A stretch of DNA of 64,000 bases from Rhizobium sp. WYJ-E13 (GCF_018987265.1 NZ_CP076855.1:186001-250000), one strand, 5' to 3'. Positions 55,312 through 64,000 are shown, counted from the first letter of the stretch. The notes: generated by a model from the letters alone, not told the origin. Made by a program: numbers and translations.

Positions 55312-56656
55312 CGGCAGCCTTGGAAACAGGCCCCTCCGGGTCCCGCCGTTGAAATCTCAGCGCGCTTGGGACCGTCCAGAGGTAAAGCCCAAGGGCGGTC
55401 TCGAGAATGCTAACGAACAGCAGGTAGTAGATGTGTGACAAAGGATCGATCTGCAGGAATGCCGCGAGGCCAACGAGCGTCAGCCCTCCGCAGACCGCGT
55501 AAGATAGATTGTACGAGAACGACACGCCCGAAAAGCGAACCGGCGGTGGAAAGCAGGATATCATCACGACAGGCACGGCCGAGGCGACCGCACCCGAGAA
55601 GCCGACCACAGCACTGAGGAGGTAAAGGTGTTCGAGCCCTGGCTTTGCAAGCTCGAGAAAGGCCGCATCGCCGCAAGCAAACATCAGTCCGCCCAAGACC
55701 AGAACTCTTGCCGGCCCGATACGATCGAGGATGACGCCAGCAAGCACGACGCCGATCGTCAGCGATATCGTGCTGGTGCTGGCTGCGATCAAGGATTCCT
55801 CGCGGCTAATCGTGTGAGACTGCTCCAGCACTGTTGGCAGCATCAGCGTCAGCATAACGACGCTTGCGGTCAGGACCCATGTGCAAAGGACGGAGATCAC
55901 GACGCCGGCGCGATAGTCCTTGACAACGACACGAAGCGGCATTTCCGGAACCAACAATTTGCGGGTCCGCATAGTAACGAAAACTGGTGTCTCCTGGAGC
56001 ATCCGGCGCAGATAGACACCGATGGCGCCGAAAATCCCTCCGAGTAGAAATGGCAAACGCCATCCATAACGCAGGAAATGGTCGGTCGGCAACAAGGCCG
56101 TAATGGCTGTCGTGATGGTCGAGCCGACGAGGATCCCAATTGTAAGCCCGGCGCAGATCATGCCACAGGCAAACCCGACCCGGTTTGGTGCGACATGCTC
56201 CGATACGAAAGTCCAGGCACCGGGCACCTCGCCACCGATCGCTATGCCCTGCATGATCCGCAGTACCAAAAGCAACAAGGGGGCAGCGACTCCGATGCTG
56301 CGATAGCCGGGAAGAAATGCAATCGCGAGCGTGGAGCTCGCCATCAGCAGTATGGAGAAGGCAAAGACCTGCTTTCGGCCGAACAGGTCGCCGAAATGCG
56401 CCAGCACTATGCCACCGAGCGGTCGAAGAATGTAGCCGGCAGCGAAGATCCCGAGGGTTTCAACGGTCACCAGCCACTCGGGCAGATCCGGCGGAAAGAA
56501 AATCATGCCGATCGCATCCGCTAGAAAAATGAATATGACGAAGTCGTAGAATTCGAGCGCGCCCCCGACAGCAGCAAGCATGAGCATGCGCATGACCTCG
56601 CCCGTGCCATGCGAGGATGATATCGATGGTGCGTGCGTGTTGTTTGGGCGGGCCAA
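55301..56656 (-). CDS. MHS-family MFS transporter (metabolite:H+ symporter)
   Basis: The 451-residue product has twelve membrane helices. It shows the MHS start GGALEFYDFVIFIFLADAIG, the loop motif LRPLGGIVLAHFGDLFGRKQVF, RIMQGIAIGGEVPGAWTFVSEH (the GGE loop typical of ProP/ShiA/KgtP-type symporters), and a second-half loop ILDRIGPARVLV. Such carriers take up proline/betaine, 2-oxoglutarate, shikimate or dicarboxylates. The frame opens at a TTG (56656); an ATG at 56593 (MRMLMLAAVGG) is an alternative start. It is convergent with and overlaps the virA-like kinase by 11 bp. Confidence 0.9.
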   Translation of the reverse strand: MARPNNTHAPSISSSHGTGEVMRMLMLAAVGGALEFYDFVIFIFLADAIGMIFFPPDLPEWLVTVETLGIFAAGYILRPLGGIVLAHFGDLFGRKQVFAFSILLMASSTLAIAFLPGYRSIGVAAPLLLLVLRIMQGIAIGGEVPGAWTFVSEHVAPNRVGFACGMICAGLTIGILVGSTITTAITALLPTDHFLRYGWRLPFLLGGIFGAIGVYLRRMLQETPVFVTMRTRKLLVPEMPLRVVVKDYRAGVVISVLCTWVLTASVVMLTLMLPTVLEQSHTISREESLIAASTSTISLTIGVVLAGVILDRIGPARVLVLGGLMFACGDAAFLELAKPGLEHLYLLSAVVGFSGAVASAVPVVMISCFPPPVRFSGVSFSYNLSYAVCGGLTLVGLAAFLQIDPLSHIYYLLFVSILETALGLYLWTVPSALRFQRRDPEGPVSKAAATG

Positions 56657-56974
56657 TGTCGTGCCAATCGTGTCGCTGTCGGCAAACCATAATCACCTGT
56701 ATAGGCGTCTCGTATGAGAAAAAACGCCAATTTCGTTACATTTGAAGCTAACGAACCGCTGCGGCTCTTTTTGGCCGGCCCTCGTCACGCTGTCCTTCAC
56801 TTGAAATTCATATCCAGGATCTTGAAGCGCAGTTGCAATACTGGCGCGATAGCCGTGCAGGTCACGGAGCCAGTAAGCCTTGAGACCGATTGACGCTGCG
56901 CCGGACGTTTTGTTCAGGTTTGCCGCTCCGTCATCACCCACAGCGCCAACGGTCGACTCACCGAAGGAGGTAAT
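56657..56974. promoter_or_regulatory. Divergent intergenic region
   Basis: This 318-bp gap lies between the divergent MHS transporter and peptide deformylase genes. A consensus AAGGAGGT ribosome site sits before the deformylase GTG at 56975. No operator was recognised. Confidence 0.35.
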
Positions 56975-57502
56975 GTGCCTGTACGAGACATCTTGACCAT
57001 TCCCGACCCGCGTCTTCGCCGACGGTCCGCCACTGTTGCGTCCGTCGACGATGACATTCGCAAGCTCGCGGACGACATGCTGCACACGATTTATGATTGG
57101 CGCGCCGCAGGCCTTGCGGCCGTCCAGATCGGGGTGCCCAAGCGGGTCGTCGCCATCGACCTTTCGCGCGACGAGCACAACCGCACGCCTCTCGTTTTCG
57201 TCAACCCGGTGATTCTCGAAACCTCGTCCGACCAGACCCCGTTTCAGGAGGGCTGCTTGTCGGTCCCGGGCGTGCTGGCGAGCGTAAAACGACCCTCAAA
57301 CGTGGTGGTGACCTTTACTGACCTAGAAGGTCGCACCCAAGTGATCCGAGCCGAAGGCCTGCTTGCGACCTGCCTCCAGCACGAGATCGACCATCTGGAC
57401 GGCATTCTTTTCTTTGACCATCTGTCACCGAAAGACCGAGAGGACATTCTCGAGCGCGCCGCCAGGGTGCCGGCCGGCTGGCGCCCGCCCGGCGCGGAGT
57501 AA
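56975..57502 (+). CDS. def: Peptide deformylase
   Basis: The 175-residue product starts at a GTG with a near-perfect AAGGAGGT site. It has all three deformylase motifs: motif I AGLAAVQIG (with V where the usual residue is P), motif II EGCLSV (C94 metal ligand) and motif III QHEIDHLDG (H136, E137, H140). The enzyme removes the N-formyl group from new proteins, using iron or zinc. The basic start MPVRDILTIPDPRLRRRS is normal. The gene has no fmt partner next to it; in rhizobia extra def copies are common, so this is probably a second copy. Confidence 0.95.
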   Translation: MPVRDILTIPDPRLRRRSATVASVDDDIRKLADDMLHTIYDWRAAGLAAVQIGVPKRVVAIDLSRDEHNRTPLVFVNPVILETSSDQTPFQEGCLSVPGVLASVKRPSNVVVTFTDLEGRTQVIRAEGLLATCLQHEIDHLDGILFFDHLSPKDREDILERAARVPAGWRPPGAE

Positions 57503-57514
57503 TCGTCAAAGGAA

Positions 57515-57534
57515 GCGCCCCGTCGCCGGGGCGC
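57515..57534 (+). terminator. Terminator hairpin between def and the convergent SDR gene
   Basis: An 8-bp stem (GCGCCCCG/CGGGGCGC) with a TCGC loop is followed by GTTCTTGTTT, a broken U-run. It ends the def transcript and may also serve the convergent SDR gene, whose stop lies at 57543. Confidence 0.65.
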
Positions 57535-57542
57535 GTTCTTGT

Positions 57543-58508
57543 TTACGGGACCAGGGTGACGCCTGTCAGCCTCTCGCTCTCTTGCCAGAGCCGTTCGGCG
57601 GTCATCGGATTGACAGCATAGGGACGCACGCCGAAATCTCCCTCGGACACCACTGGCGAAATGTCGCAATTCTCGCAATAGACACCGCCGAGATCGTTCA
57701 ACAACGGGCTGGTGGCGCACCAGACCGTTGTTGCCGCCCCCTGGGGAAGCGTCTTCTTGTCGTTTTGCGGATCGATGACGGTCGTTCCGTCCTGCTCAAT
57801 CGCGCCGAAAGCGACAAGCTCCTCTGTCGACATGAATTTGGCAAGCGGCCCGTAGATCAGACCGGGATGCAGTGCGAAGGCACGAATATCGTGCTCCCTG
57901 CCCCGAGCATCGGCGCTGACGGCAAACAGGACATTCGCCGTCTTGCTCTGGCCATAGGCGAGCCACCTGTCATAATCTCTGGCAACAAAGTTCAAATCGG
58001 TTAAATCGACATCACTGAGATGGTGCGCCCGCGACGACAAGGTTACGATGCGCGCGCCTCGCGCTGCCTTGAGCGCGGGCCAAAGGCGGCCCGTCAGCCT
58101 GAAATGGCCTAGGTGATTGGTCGACAGTTGTCCTTCGTTGCCATCCCCGTCGCGAAACAGTGGCGCAGCCATGATGCCGGCATTGAGGATCAGCCGGTCC
58201 ACGGCGCGGCCCGATCGCAAAAACAGCGCTGCAAAGCGGTCGATCGAGGTCGGGTCGGTCAACTCCATCTGATAAACCTCGACATTGGCCAAGCCCGCCA
58301 ACGCCGCTTGCGCCTTGGCGACGTCGCGAGTGGGAACGATGACTGTGGCGCCGATCCAGGTCAGGACCCGCGCTGTCTCAAGCCCGAGATGTGATCCTCC
58401 ACCAGTCAGGATCACGATCTTTCCGGCAAAATCAACACCCTCCGCCACCTGTGCGGCGGTGGTAGCGGGGTTGAAACCGGTGCCAAGCGGCTGCTGTTTT
58501 TCACGCAT
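57543..58508 (-). CDS. Short-chain dehydrogenase/reductase
   Basis: The 321-residue product, with AAGGAG before the ATG at 58508, is a long-form SDR. The NAD(P) loop is VILTGGGSHLGLETARVL, the structural motif LILNAG is followed by MAAPL, the catalytic serine lies in VTLSSRAHHL and the YxxxK motif is in WLAYGQSKTANVLFA. It resembles retinol-dehydrogenase/WW-domain-type SDRs and is 20-30% longer than simple SDRs. The C-terminal region (YCENCDISPV) is typical of that group. The substrate is unknown, and its gene is on the minus strand beside the terminator at 57515. Confidence 0.92.
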   Translation of the reverse strand: MREKQQPLGTGFNPATTAAQVAEGVDFAGKIVILTGGGSHLGLETARVLTWIGATVIVPTRDVAKAQAALAGLANVEVYQMELTDPTSIDRFAALFLRSGRAVDRLILNAGIMAAPLFRDGDGNEGQLSTNHLGHFRLTGRLWPALKAARGARIVTLSSRAHHLSDVDLTDLNFVARDYDRWLAYGQSKTANVLFAVSADARGREHDIRAFALHPGLIYGPLAKFMSTEELVAFGAIEQDGTTVIDPQNDKKTLPQGAATTVWCATSPLLNDLGGVYCENCDISPVVSEGDFGVRPYAVNPMTAERLWQESERLTGVTLVP

Positions 58509-58838
58509 GCACTGTCTCCTTGAGTTTTTTGGGCGGTACCCACCCGATGCCTGACGCGCATCAGAGAGGATCTGCTCTTCCTCATTAAGGTTGCGGGGTG
58601 TCTTTGCCCGTACCTCGTAAGGCGATCGGCGTCTCGACGCGGTTCCTATCGCTCCGGGACGTACGCATGGGGCTTGGCGCGGTATTCACCAAGCTATCCT
58701 TGGGTCTAGCCGACACGCTGTCGCCTTGGCTGCGAACCGCATCGCTGGGGCGGACACCGGTGAGGAACGCTGCGTCGCGTTTCTCTTGCCGACAGACATT
58801 TGTCCGGACAACCGCACGCCACCCGCTTTGCCCCCGGC
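58509..58838. other. Intergenic gap, no supported gene
   Basis: 330 bp lie between the microprotein frame and the SDR start. The SDR promoter must lie here. A frame covering part of it (58585-59019, minus) has no family or ribosome site. Confidence 0.3.
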
Positions 58839-59015
58839 TCATTCGACGAACCCGTCGATCCACCGGCACACGAACATGTAGCCGCTGTCGGAGTGTCCGT
58901 CCCAACCGGCAAGCAAATCCAACGGCTCGAGGTTGTCTGGATCCCCTCCTTGGGACGGTTCGCAACGAAAGAGACACGAGAGGCGATCTTTGATGGCGAT
59001 GAACAAGCTTTTCAT
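58839..59015 (-). CDS. Predicted microprotein, copy 2 (LEPLDLLAGWDG family)
   Basis: This 58-codon frame begins MKSLFIAIKDRLSCLFRC and contains NLEPLDLLAGWDG. It matches the frame at 16352-16516 in layout: an amphipathic or membrane-associating start, a variable spacer, a conserved core. The core codons differ mostly at synonymous positions (for example GAG-CCG-TTG versus GAG-CCC-CTT for EPL), as expected for a maintained protein. Copy 2 has a distinct C-terminus (YMFVCRWIDGFVE). The ribosome site is weak and an in-frame start at 59039 exists. It lies 56 bp after the small frame at 59071, on the same strand. Confidence 0.5.
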   Translation of the reverse strand: MKSLFIAIKDRLSCLFRCEPSQGGDPDNLEPLDLLAGWDGHSDSGYMFVCRWIDGFVE

Positions 59016-59070
59016 GCAACCATTCTGGCGCACCTGCATTTCACCGTGGTTTCACCCTACGGTTTTGTCG

Positions 59071-59292
59071 CTACCGTTGTAGCGATCTGCCCGAGCGCGA
59101 GGTCGGTGAGACCGAGACGAGTTCATATCCGGTCAAAGACAGCAATTCTTCGAGATCCCGCGTGGTCGCCGGATTACAGCACATGGCATCGCCGGTCGGA
59201 CCAACCACGCAGGCAAAGATCCGTGTGCCAAGTGCCACTTCTCCGGAACTGTCGACCGCTGTTGCTACGATCCCGTCATTCGCGTGAGCCAT
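59071..59292 (-). CDS. Possible small protein downstream of the ketopantoate-reductase-like gene
   Basis: From an ATG at 59292 the frame encodes 73 residues, starting MAHANDGIVATAVDSSG. It begins 5 nt after the stop of the reductase-like gene, close enough for co-translation. The segment RIFACVVGPTGDAMCCNP, then LEELLSLTGYELVSVSP, resembles a compact domain with cysteines, but no family was recognised. Confidence 0.4.
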   Translation of the reverse strand: MAHANDGIVATAVDSSGEVALGTRIFACVVGPTGDAMCCNPATTRDLEELLSLTGYELVSVSPTSRSGRSLQR

Positions 59293-59297
59293 TGGTC

Positions 59298-60314
59298 TCA
59301 AGCCGCTTTCGGCTGTCGCGTGGTGCCCACGCTCTTGAACCGCGCCAGGGCAGTGATCGCCTGTGTGACGGGCTGGGCGATATGATGCAGCCGACCGAGC
59401 TCAAGCACCGCATCGCAGATGGCTGCCAATTCGAGTGGAGAACCGCGCTCCAAATCCTGGAGCATCGATGTCTTGACATCACCCATCTTACGCCCCGAGC
59501 TCAAAATTGCGTCAGGGTCGACCTCGATGCGCGCACCGAATGCGGCAATGACCGGCAAGACCTCGAACAGCATTTGACGCGAGATGCCGGCAAGGTCTCC
59601 GTTGCCGAAGTTTTCGCGCAGTGTTGCTCCAGTTATAGCAGTGACAGGATTGGAGATGAGGTTTCTGACCACTTTCGTCCAAACCGCGTCGCGGATACGC
59701 GACGTCACACGCGTTTCGATACCCGAGAGTTTCAGAATATCGGCAAGGATCGTCACGCGTTCGGAAACCTGATCATCGAGCTCTCCGACCGTCATCTGCA
59801 GTGCGTTGATTGTCCTGGCCGTCCCGGGCTTCAGCCGCTCGGCGGTGATCATTGTGGTCGTTCCGATGATCTGTGCGGACGGCAGAAGCCCTTTCAAGAC
59901 GTTGTCCGGATCCACAGCTTCGATCTGGCGACCTTCCCACGTACCTGCAAGCCTCTCGAAATACCACCATGGAATGCCGTTGATGACAGGAACGATCATT
60001 GTGTCGGGACCGATCAGCTGTTGAACGGATGATGCAAGCGTCGGCAAGTCCTGTGATTTTGGACACAGGAAGATGATGTCTTGCAGAGACAGATCATCAG
60101 CGTAACCCGCTTCCACCTGCACCTGGTGTTCCCCTTCCCTGTCAAAGAGACGGATACCCTCGTTCAAGATGGCGGTCAGGCTTGCGCCGCGCGCGACGAT
60201 GCTGACGGCAAATCCGGCGAGTTTCAATCGTGCAGCCAAGGTCAGGCCGATGGCCCCAGCGCCCGCCACACAAATGCGTGGATGGCCGAAATCTGCGATG
60301 CTCTTGCGCTCCAT
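59298..60314 (-). CDS. Ketopantoate reductase-family oxidoreductase (ApbA/PanE type)
   Basis: The 338-residue product has CCAGGAG before its ATG at 60314. The N-terminal Rossmann domain has ICVAGAGAIGLTLAARLKLAG, then the family segments IIFLCPKSQDLPTL and PVINGIPWWYFERLAG. The C-terminal all-alpha domain has the conserved lysine region IRDAVWTKVVRNLISNPVTAITG and SSGRKMGDVKTSMLQDLERGSPLEL. Classical PanE makes pantoate for coenzyme A; paralogues in accessory regions often reduce other 2-oxo acids. Because the length and C-terminal blocks are complete but the context is not vitamin synthesis, I leave the gene symbol empty. Confidence 0.9.
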   Translation of the reverse strand: MERKSIADFGHPRICVAGAGAIGLTLAARLKLAGFAVSIVARGASLTAILNEGIRLFDREGEHQVQVEAGYADDLSLQDIIFLCPKSQDLPTLASSVQQLIGPDTMIVPVINGIPWWYFERLAGTWEGRQIEAVDPDNVLKGLLPSAQIIGTTTMITAERLKPGTARTINALQMTVGELDDQVSERVTILADILKLSGIETRVTSRIRDAVWTKVVRNLISNPVTAITGATLRENFGNGDLAGISRQMLFEVLPVIAAFGARIEVDPDAILSSGRKMGDVKTSMLQDLERGSPLELAAICDAVLELGRLHHIAQPVTQAITALARFKSVGTTRQPKAA

Positions 60315-60444
60315 TGTGCACTCCTGGATTAGCTTGCCAGATTAAGCATCGAAACTGTTTCGCCATGATTTCACGGCTGAGGTTGATTGCTACAGTTGTC
60401 ACAGAAGTTGTGGTCCGTTGCTAACTGGTCATGAACGGCAATGG

Positions 60445-61710
60445 CTACCAGTTTCGCACGTGAGTTATGGCAAACAACCGGTCGACCAGCGCCTCGATCA
60501 CTGTTTGCTTGTAGGACGGGATTGCCTCAAGCAACCGTAAAACACCGCCGTAGGTGACCACTCCGATGAAGCGTTCATCCGTCATCCTGGCCTGGCCTGC
60601 CGGTCCCCATACGCCTTCAATGTGGATATCGCCGATGCGCTGCGGTAGAGACGACACGCCGAGGTTCGAGACGACGGCATTGTTGTTCAGACTGCCGAGC
60701 AAACCCGCCGCGACCTGCGGATCGTCATCCGACCGCAAAAGCTCGTTGAGATTGCGGGTGCTTGCTTGGAACGCTTTCACGTTTCTGAAGGCATTGACTT
60801 GGGACGTATGGCGTCGGCAGGTTTCCCAGAATCTGTCCGTTCTCAAGTTTGAGATCGGGATCGGACTGGCATAGGCCCGCATCGCACATTCGTCCCCGTC
60901 GAAGCCGGCTGCCTGACGAAGATCAACCGGAGTGAGTATGGTATATTGACCCAGCCCCTCGCGTCGCCCGGCGACAATGGCAAGAGCCGTACAAATGACG
61001 CTGTTTATCGTCGTCTGCTCGCTGCGAGCACGATCGCGCAGTAGTTCGGTAAGATCTGCAGGTATCTCCGCCGAGGCAACACTTATCCTGTCGCCTTCAA
61101 AAGGTCGCCACAGCTGTTGCCCGGCGATGGCCCTCAGCATGTCTCTCCTTGCGGCCTGGGTTGCCGATTGATCAGCCTCGACCTGAGGCGGATCACCGAT
61201 TCCGATACGTAAATCCGACCCATCAGGAACGTCGAGTGCGTCGACCGGATCGCCCGCCAGTGCTCGCAGGAGATCCCTCAAAACGATCAGGCCCGCATTG
61301 GCATCTGCGATGGCATGATGGAACGTAAAAATCACCATCGCCCGAGCGGGGCGGTGAAGAACCGTCGCCCGAAACAGGGGAGCACGAGGTTCGATATCGG
61401 TCTCGAGTTCCGACTGCACGAGGTTTTCCCACCGAATTTCCGGCCCCCAGGGAAGAACCGCCGGCTCTCGGCCAATGTCGCTGTCATAAAAGGCCGCTCG
61501 CTGGAGAGGGTCGCGAAGCACGATGGCACGAAGCAACGGATGGCGATGTTGCACTGAGCGGACGGCGTGTCGGAAATCATCTGGCGACCGCCTGGCTTTC
61601 AATTGCAGCGCTACGCAAAAATGCCGCGGATGAAGTTGCGAGTAATCGTACATCAACCGCTCGCTGATGCCGAGTGGTCGAAGCATGTGGCCGACGCCTG
61701 GAACCTGCAT
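60445..61710 (-). CDS. Condensation/acyltransferase-fold protein (PapA/NRPS C-domain-like)
   Basis: This encodes 421 residues from an ATG at 61710 (MQVPGVGHMLRPLGISERL), with GGGAG upstream. The hallmark HHxxxD motif is H131-H132-A-I-A-D136 in FTFHHAIADANAGLI; the following G of the usual HHxxxDG is A137. The BAHD/condensation layout is seen further in TPVDLRQAAGFDG, a DFG-like region, and NNAVVSNLGVSSLP. The fold joins acyl groups to alcohols or amines. No NRPS, PKS or lipid-synthesis genes are near, so it may be a stand-alone acyltransferase of unknown acceptor. Confidence 0.78.
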   Translation of the reverse strand: MQVPGVGHMLRPLGISERLMYDYSQLHPRHFCVALQLKARRSPDDFRHAVRSVQHRHPLLRAIVLRDPLQRAAFYDSDIGREPAVLPWGPEIRWENLVQSELETDIEPRAPLFRATVLHRPARAMVIFTFHHAIADANAGLIVLRDLLRALAGDPVDALDVPDGSDLRIGIGDPPQVEADQSATQAARRDMLRAIAGQQLWRPFEGDRISVASAEIPADLTELLRDRARSEQTTINSVICTALAIVAGRREGLGQYTILTPVDLRQAAGFDGDECAMRAYASPIPISNLRTDRFWETCRRHTSQVNAFRNVKAFQASTRNLNELLRSDDDPQVAAGLLGSLNNNAVVSNLGVSSLPQRIGDIHIEGVWGPAGQARMTDERFIGVVTYGGVLRLLEAIPSYKQTVIEALVDRLFAITHVRNW

Positions 61711-62092
61711 GATGTCTCCCGTGCCTGATATTGATGGGCGCAGTTTGGTCGACGCGCGTGGCAACACGGTTTCATTTTTTTCGGGTCCGCGTTTCAGGTG
61801 AAATCAGACATCGCGGGAGCATCATTTGATTAAAATCTCCGCCACGCTGCACTGGCCGGAGGCGCACGGTTGGAACGGGAACCCGGGTTGACCAGTCGCA
61901 GACAGTACGAAAGCGGTCAACGTGATCTCCTCCTCCGACTTCGCAGAGCCGTTCAGGCACAGGACGCCTCCGGATCGGTCGATGCAGGTTATCGTTGCGG
62001 CACCTGCCGCCCCAACATCGTGGCGCATTGGCAACAAGCAAAGACGCAGCCCGCAGGGACATGTCCGGCGCCCCCTGGCCGCGCCGTGTCGA
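61711..62092. other. Intergenic gap, possible small ORF
   Basis: 382 bp lie between the aldehyde dehydrogenase stop and the acyltransferase start (both minus strand). A minus frame at 61822-62037 reads ITCIDRSGGVLCLNGSAKSEEE, then GQPGFPFQPCASGQCSVAEILIK, with paired cysteines, but has no ribosome site. It is left uncalled. Confidence 0.3.
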
Positions 62093-63577
62093 TTACGGCG
62101 TTAGCGTCACATTGACGTTCTTGACATCGGTGCAGTCGAGCAACTCCTCGATCGACTCCTCCCGGCCAATTCCCGAATGCTTCATGCCACCGAAAGGCGC
62201 GCCGGCAAAATGAGCGCTGCTGTTGTTAATCCAGATGAAGCCGGCCTGGATCCGTGCGGCTATCCGATGGGCGGTTGCAAGATCGGACGTCCATATCGCG
62301 GCCGTGAGGCCATATTCGACGGCGTTAACCGCCTCGATCAACTCTTCCTCCTCATGCCACTTCAAGATCGACAGGACCGGTCCAAATATCTCTTCCCTGG
62401 CGATCCTCATCTCAGGTGTGACATCACAGAAAACCGTCGGCAGGATATAAAACCCATGCGATAGGCCTGGATCGTCGGGTGCCCTTGCGCCGGTCACCAG
62501 GCGCGCCCCTTCCGACGATGCCGAATGAATAAAGGACCATACCCTTTCGCTGTGGCTCTCGCTGATCAGGCAACCCATTTCTGTGTCTTCATTGCTCGGC
62601 AAACCCGGCCGTATGCTCTCGACGCGATATCGCACGGCTTCCACGACCGCGTCATAAATCTCGGCGTGGACGAAGGCGCGGGACGTAGACCCACATGATT
62701 GGCCGCACCAAGCAAAGTTCATGCCCTTGACAATGCCGTCGGCCACCTTTGCGACATCAGTATCAGGGCAGGCGACGAAGGCATTTTTGCCACCAAGTTC
62801 CAAAGTTACCTTCTTGAGACCGTCAGCGGCCGCCCTGGCGATCGCCTTTCCTGTCGGGACCGATCCGATGAGGCCAACCTTGGAGACCAGCGGATGCCCG
62901 ACGAGAGCGCCGCCGCATTCGCGCCCGCCGGAGAGGACCGAGAAAACGCCCGGCGCAAAAAGGCCAGACCACAGCTCCGCCAGCCGCAACGTCGAAAGAG
63001 GTGCCTGGTCCGGTGATTTCAGGATAACAGCATTGCCGGCCGCCAAGGGGGCGGCCATCTTCGTTGCAGCAAACAGCATCGGATGATTGAAGGCGCTGAT
63101 ACGGGCGATCACTCCCAAAGGCTCGCGCACCGTATAGTTCAAGATACCCTCCCCCATTGGCAATGTCTGCCCTTTTACCTCCGTCACCAGACCCGCAAAA
63201 TAGTCGATTGACGATGCCGCCAAGTCGACATCTTTAACAAGCTCCCTGACCGGGTTTCCGCAATCGATGGCGTCGATAAGCGCCAGCTCGCGGCGATGGG
63301 AGCGTAGGATGGATGCCGCCTCGCGCAAAACCTTCCCGCGCTCGAGGGGCTTGGTCGCACGCCAAAACTTGAAGCCTTCATGGGCAGCGCGCACGGCAGC
63401 GTCGACGTCAAGTACGCCTGCCCAATGGACCGTTCCGAGGCTGGCCTGATTGGCGGGGCTGATAACGGGGCGCTGCTCGCCCGAAATCGCGGGGTTCCAT
63501 CGCCCGCCGTAGAACAATTCCCTATTCTTCGGCAACATCTCCTCGATCTCGCGACTGTAAGTGTTCGTAACTGCCAT
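62093..63577 (-). CDS. Aldehyde dehydrogenase (betaine-aldehyde/benzaldehyde type)
   Basis: This encodes 494 residues from an ATG at 63577 with AAGGAG upstream. It has the ALDH signatures: a cofactor-contact segment (VGLIGSVPTGKAIARAAADGLKKVTLELGGKNAFVAC) with the glutamate in LELGG, the catalytic cysteine in WCGQSCGSTSRAFVHAEIYD, and the conserved EEIFGPVLSILKW and PFGGMKHSGIG. It is a class apart from the ALDH at 25711 and is not in its operon. Its substrate is unknown; a betaine aldehyde, an amino-aldehyde or an aromatic aldehyde would all fit. Confidence 0.92.
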   Translation of the reverse strand: MAVTNTYSREIEEMLPKNRELFYGGRWNPAISGEQRPVISPANQASLGTVHWAGVLDVDAAVRAAHEGFKFWRATKPLERGKVLREAASILRSHRRELALIDAIDCGNPVRELVKDVDLAASSIDYFAGLVTEVKGQTLPMGEGILNYTVREPLGVIARISAFNHPMLFAATKMAAPLAAGNAVILKSPDQAPLSTLRLAELWSGLFAPGVFSVLSGGRECGGALVGHPLVSKVGLIGSVPTGKAIARAAADGLKKVTLELGGKNAFVACPDTDVAKVADGIVKGMNFAWCGQSCGSTSRAFVHAEIYDAVVEAVRYRVESIRPGLPSNEDTEMGCLISESHSERVWSFIHSASSEGARLVTGARAPDDPGLSHGFYILPTVFCDVTPEMRIAREEIFGPVLSILKWHEEEELIEAVNAVEYGLTAAIWTSDLATAHRIAARIQAGFIWINNSSAHFAGAPFGGMKHSGIGREESIEELLDCTDVKNVNVTLTP

Positions 63578-64000
63578 GGCGTTCTCCTTCAACATCAAAG
63601 ATTACTGTCCTTTGTGTTCGTCGCATTACCGATCACCGAATTTGGATCATAATCTTCAACTCTGCGTGGGCCGCCCGTGCCAGCGGCAGCGTTTGGAGGC
63701 CATCGACGCGCGTGGCGCGTAGGTGCGCCCTTGCGGATAGCGACATTGCCAGGCAAGTGCGACCCCCATTTGTGTCACAGACGACGACACAACGACAGGC
63801 AATTGGAAGCCACGCCCCAGACGGACCTTTTCCGCCCCAAGCTCGCGCCGATGCGCACTGCCCTTTGCCTGTCGCCCCAAATAAGCTCAAATTGCAGCCT
63901 TCTTGCCTGCAAGCGGTCCGGACCGGCCCCTTCAATCGAGATTTCACTATTGCACCGCACCGGTATCATAGCGACGCGGCGATCCAATCCAGGCTGCAAT
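63578..64000. other. Right-edge region, no confident gene
   Basis: The last 423 bp lie upstream of the aldehyde dehydrogenase and hold its promoter. Minus-strand frames run to the window edge: one ends near 63949 after IAAWIGSPRRYDTGAVQ and could be a gene's C-terminus, but it is too short to assign. Confidence 0.3.

Noticed and set aside
58800..60032. 410-codon plus-strand frame over the ketopantoate-reductase-like gene
   Set aside because: It is antisense to a well-supported enzyme gene; no domain recognised; length arises from GC-rich codon bias.

Overview
The window looks like an accessory-rich stretch of an alphaproteobacterial (Rhizobiales; Rhizobium/Agrobacterium/Ensifer-like) genome. 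The pointers are a SyrB-type regulator, a VirA/VirG-like two-component pair, CbtAB cobalt transport proteins, a DUF992 exported protein, FixJ-type regulators and high-GC coding sequence. One housekeeping gene (ilvC) and an extra peptide deformylase sit among catabolic, efflux and regulatory genes. No rRNA, tRNA, CRISPR array, plasmid origin or complete insertion sequence was seen.

Layout. 1-6.2 kb: a truncated ABC solute-binding protein gene, a large winged-helix/ATPase/TPR regulator, a divergent AraC regulator and, 14 nt behind it, a transposase-derived protein that has lost its catalytic acidic residues. 6.2-9.5 kb: a FixL/FixJ-like system (single receiver, FixJ-type regulator, divergent PAS kinase). 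10.4-18 kb: a cupin, a decayed virG-like pseudogene, an RND efflux operon and an acetyltransferase. 18.6-24.4 kb: ilvC with an upstream TetR gene, a SyrB-like pair, an O-methyltransferase and small exported proteins.

24.7-34.5 kb is a catabolic island: amidohydrolase/decarboxylase, aldehyde dehydrogenase, two-domain VOC ring-cleavage-type dioxygenase, maleylacetate reductase, amidase, LysR and TetR regulators and an MFS transporter. Together they suggest a (hydro)quinol-type aromatic route through maleylacetate. 34.8-40.7 kb carries the most striking locus: a three-gene cobalt-type nitrile hydratase/thiocyanate hydrolase homologue with a His-rich metal subunit, followed by an aquaporin-like channel and the cobalt transport proteins CbtB and CbtA. 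41-50.4 kb holds a tripartite flavin/iron-sulfur reductase, a glutathione transferase, a frameshifted TehA/SLAC1 channel pseudogene, three alpha/beta hydrolases and a metallo-beta-lactamase-fold protein.

51-55.3 kb is a compact overlapping operon: VirG-like regulator, di-haem cytochrome c peroxidase, VirA-like hybrid kinase. The rest holds an MHS-type transporter, peptide deformylase, an SDR, a ketopantoate-reductase-family protein, a condensation/acyltransferase-fold protein and a second aldehyde dehydrogenase. Two distant short ORFs (16.4 kb and 58.9 kb) encode related microproteins with a shared LEPLDLLAGWDG core.
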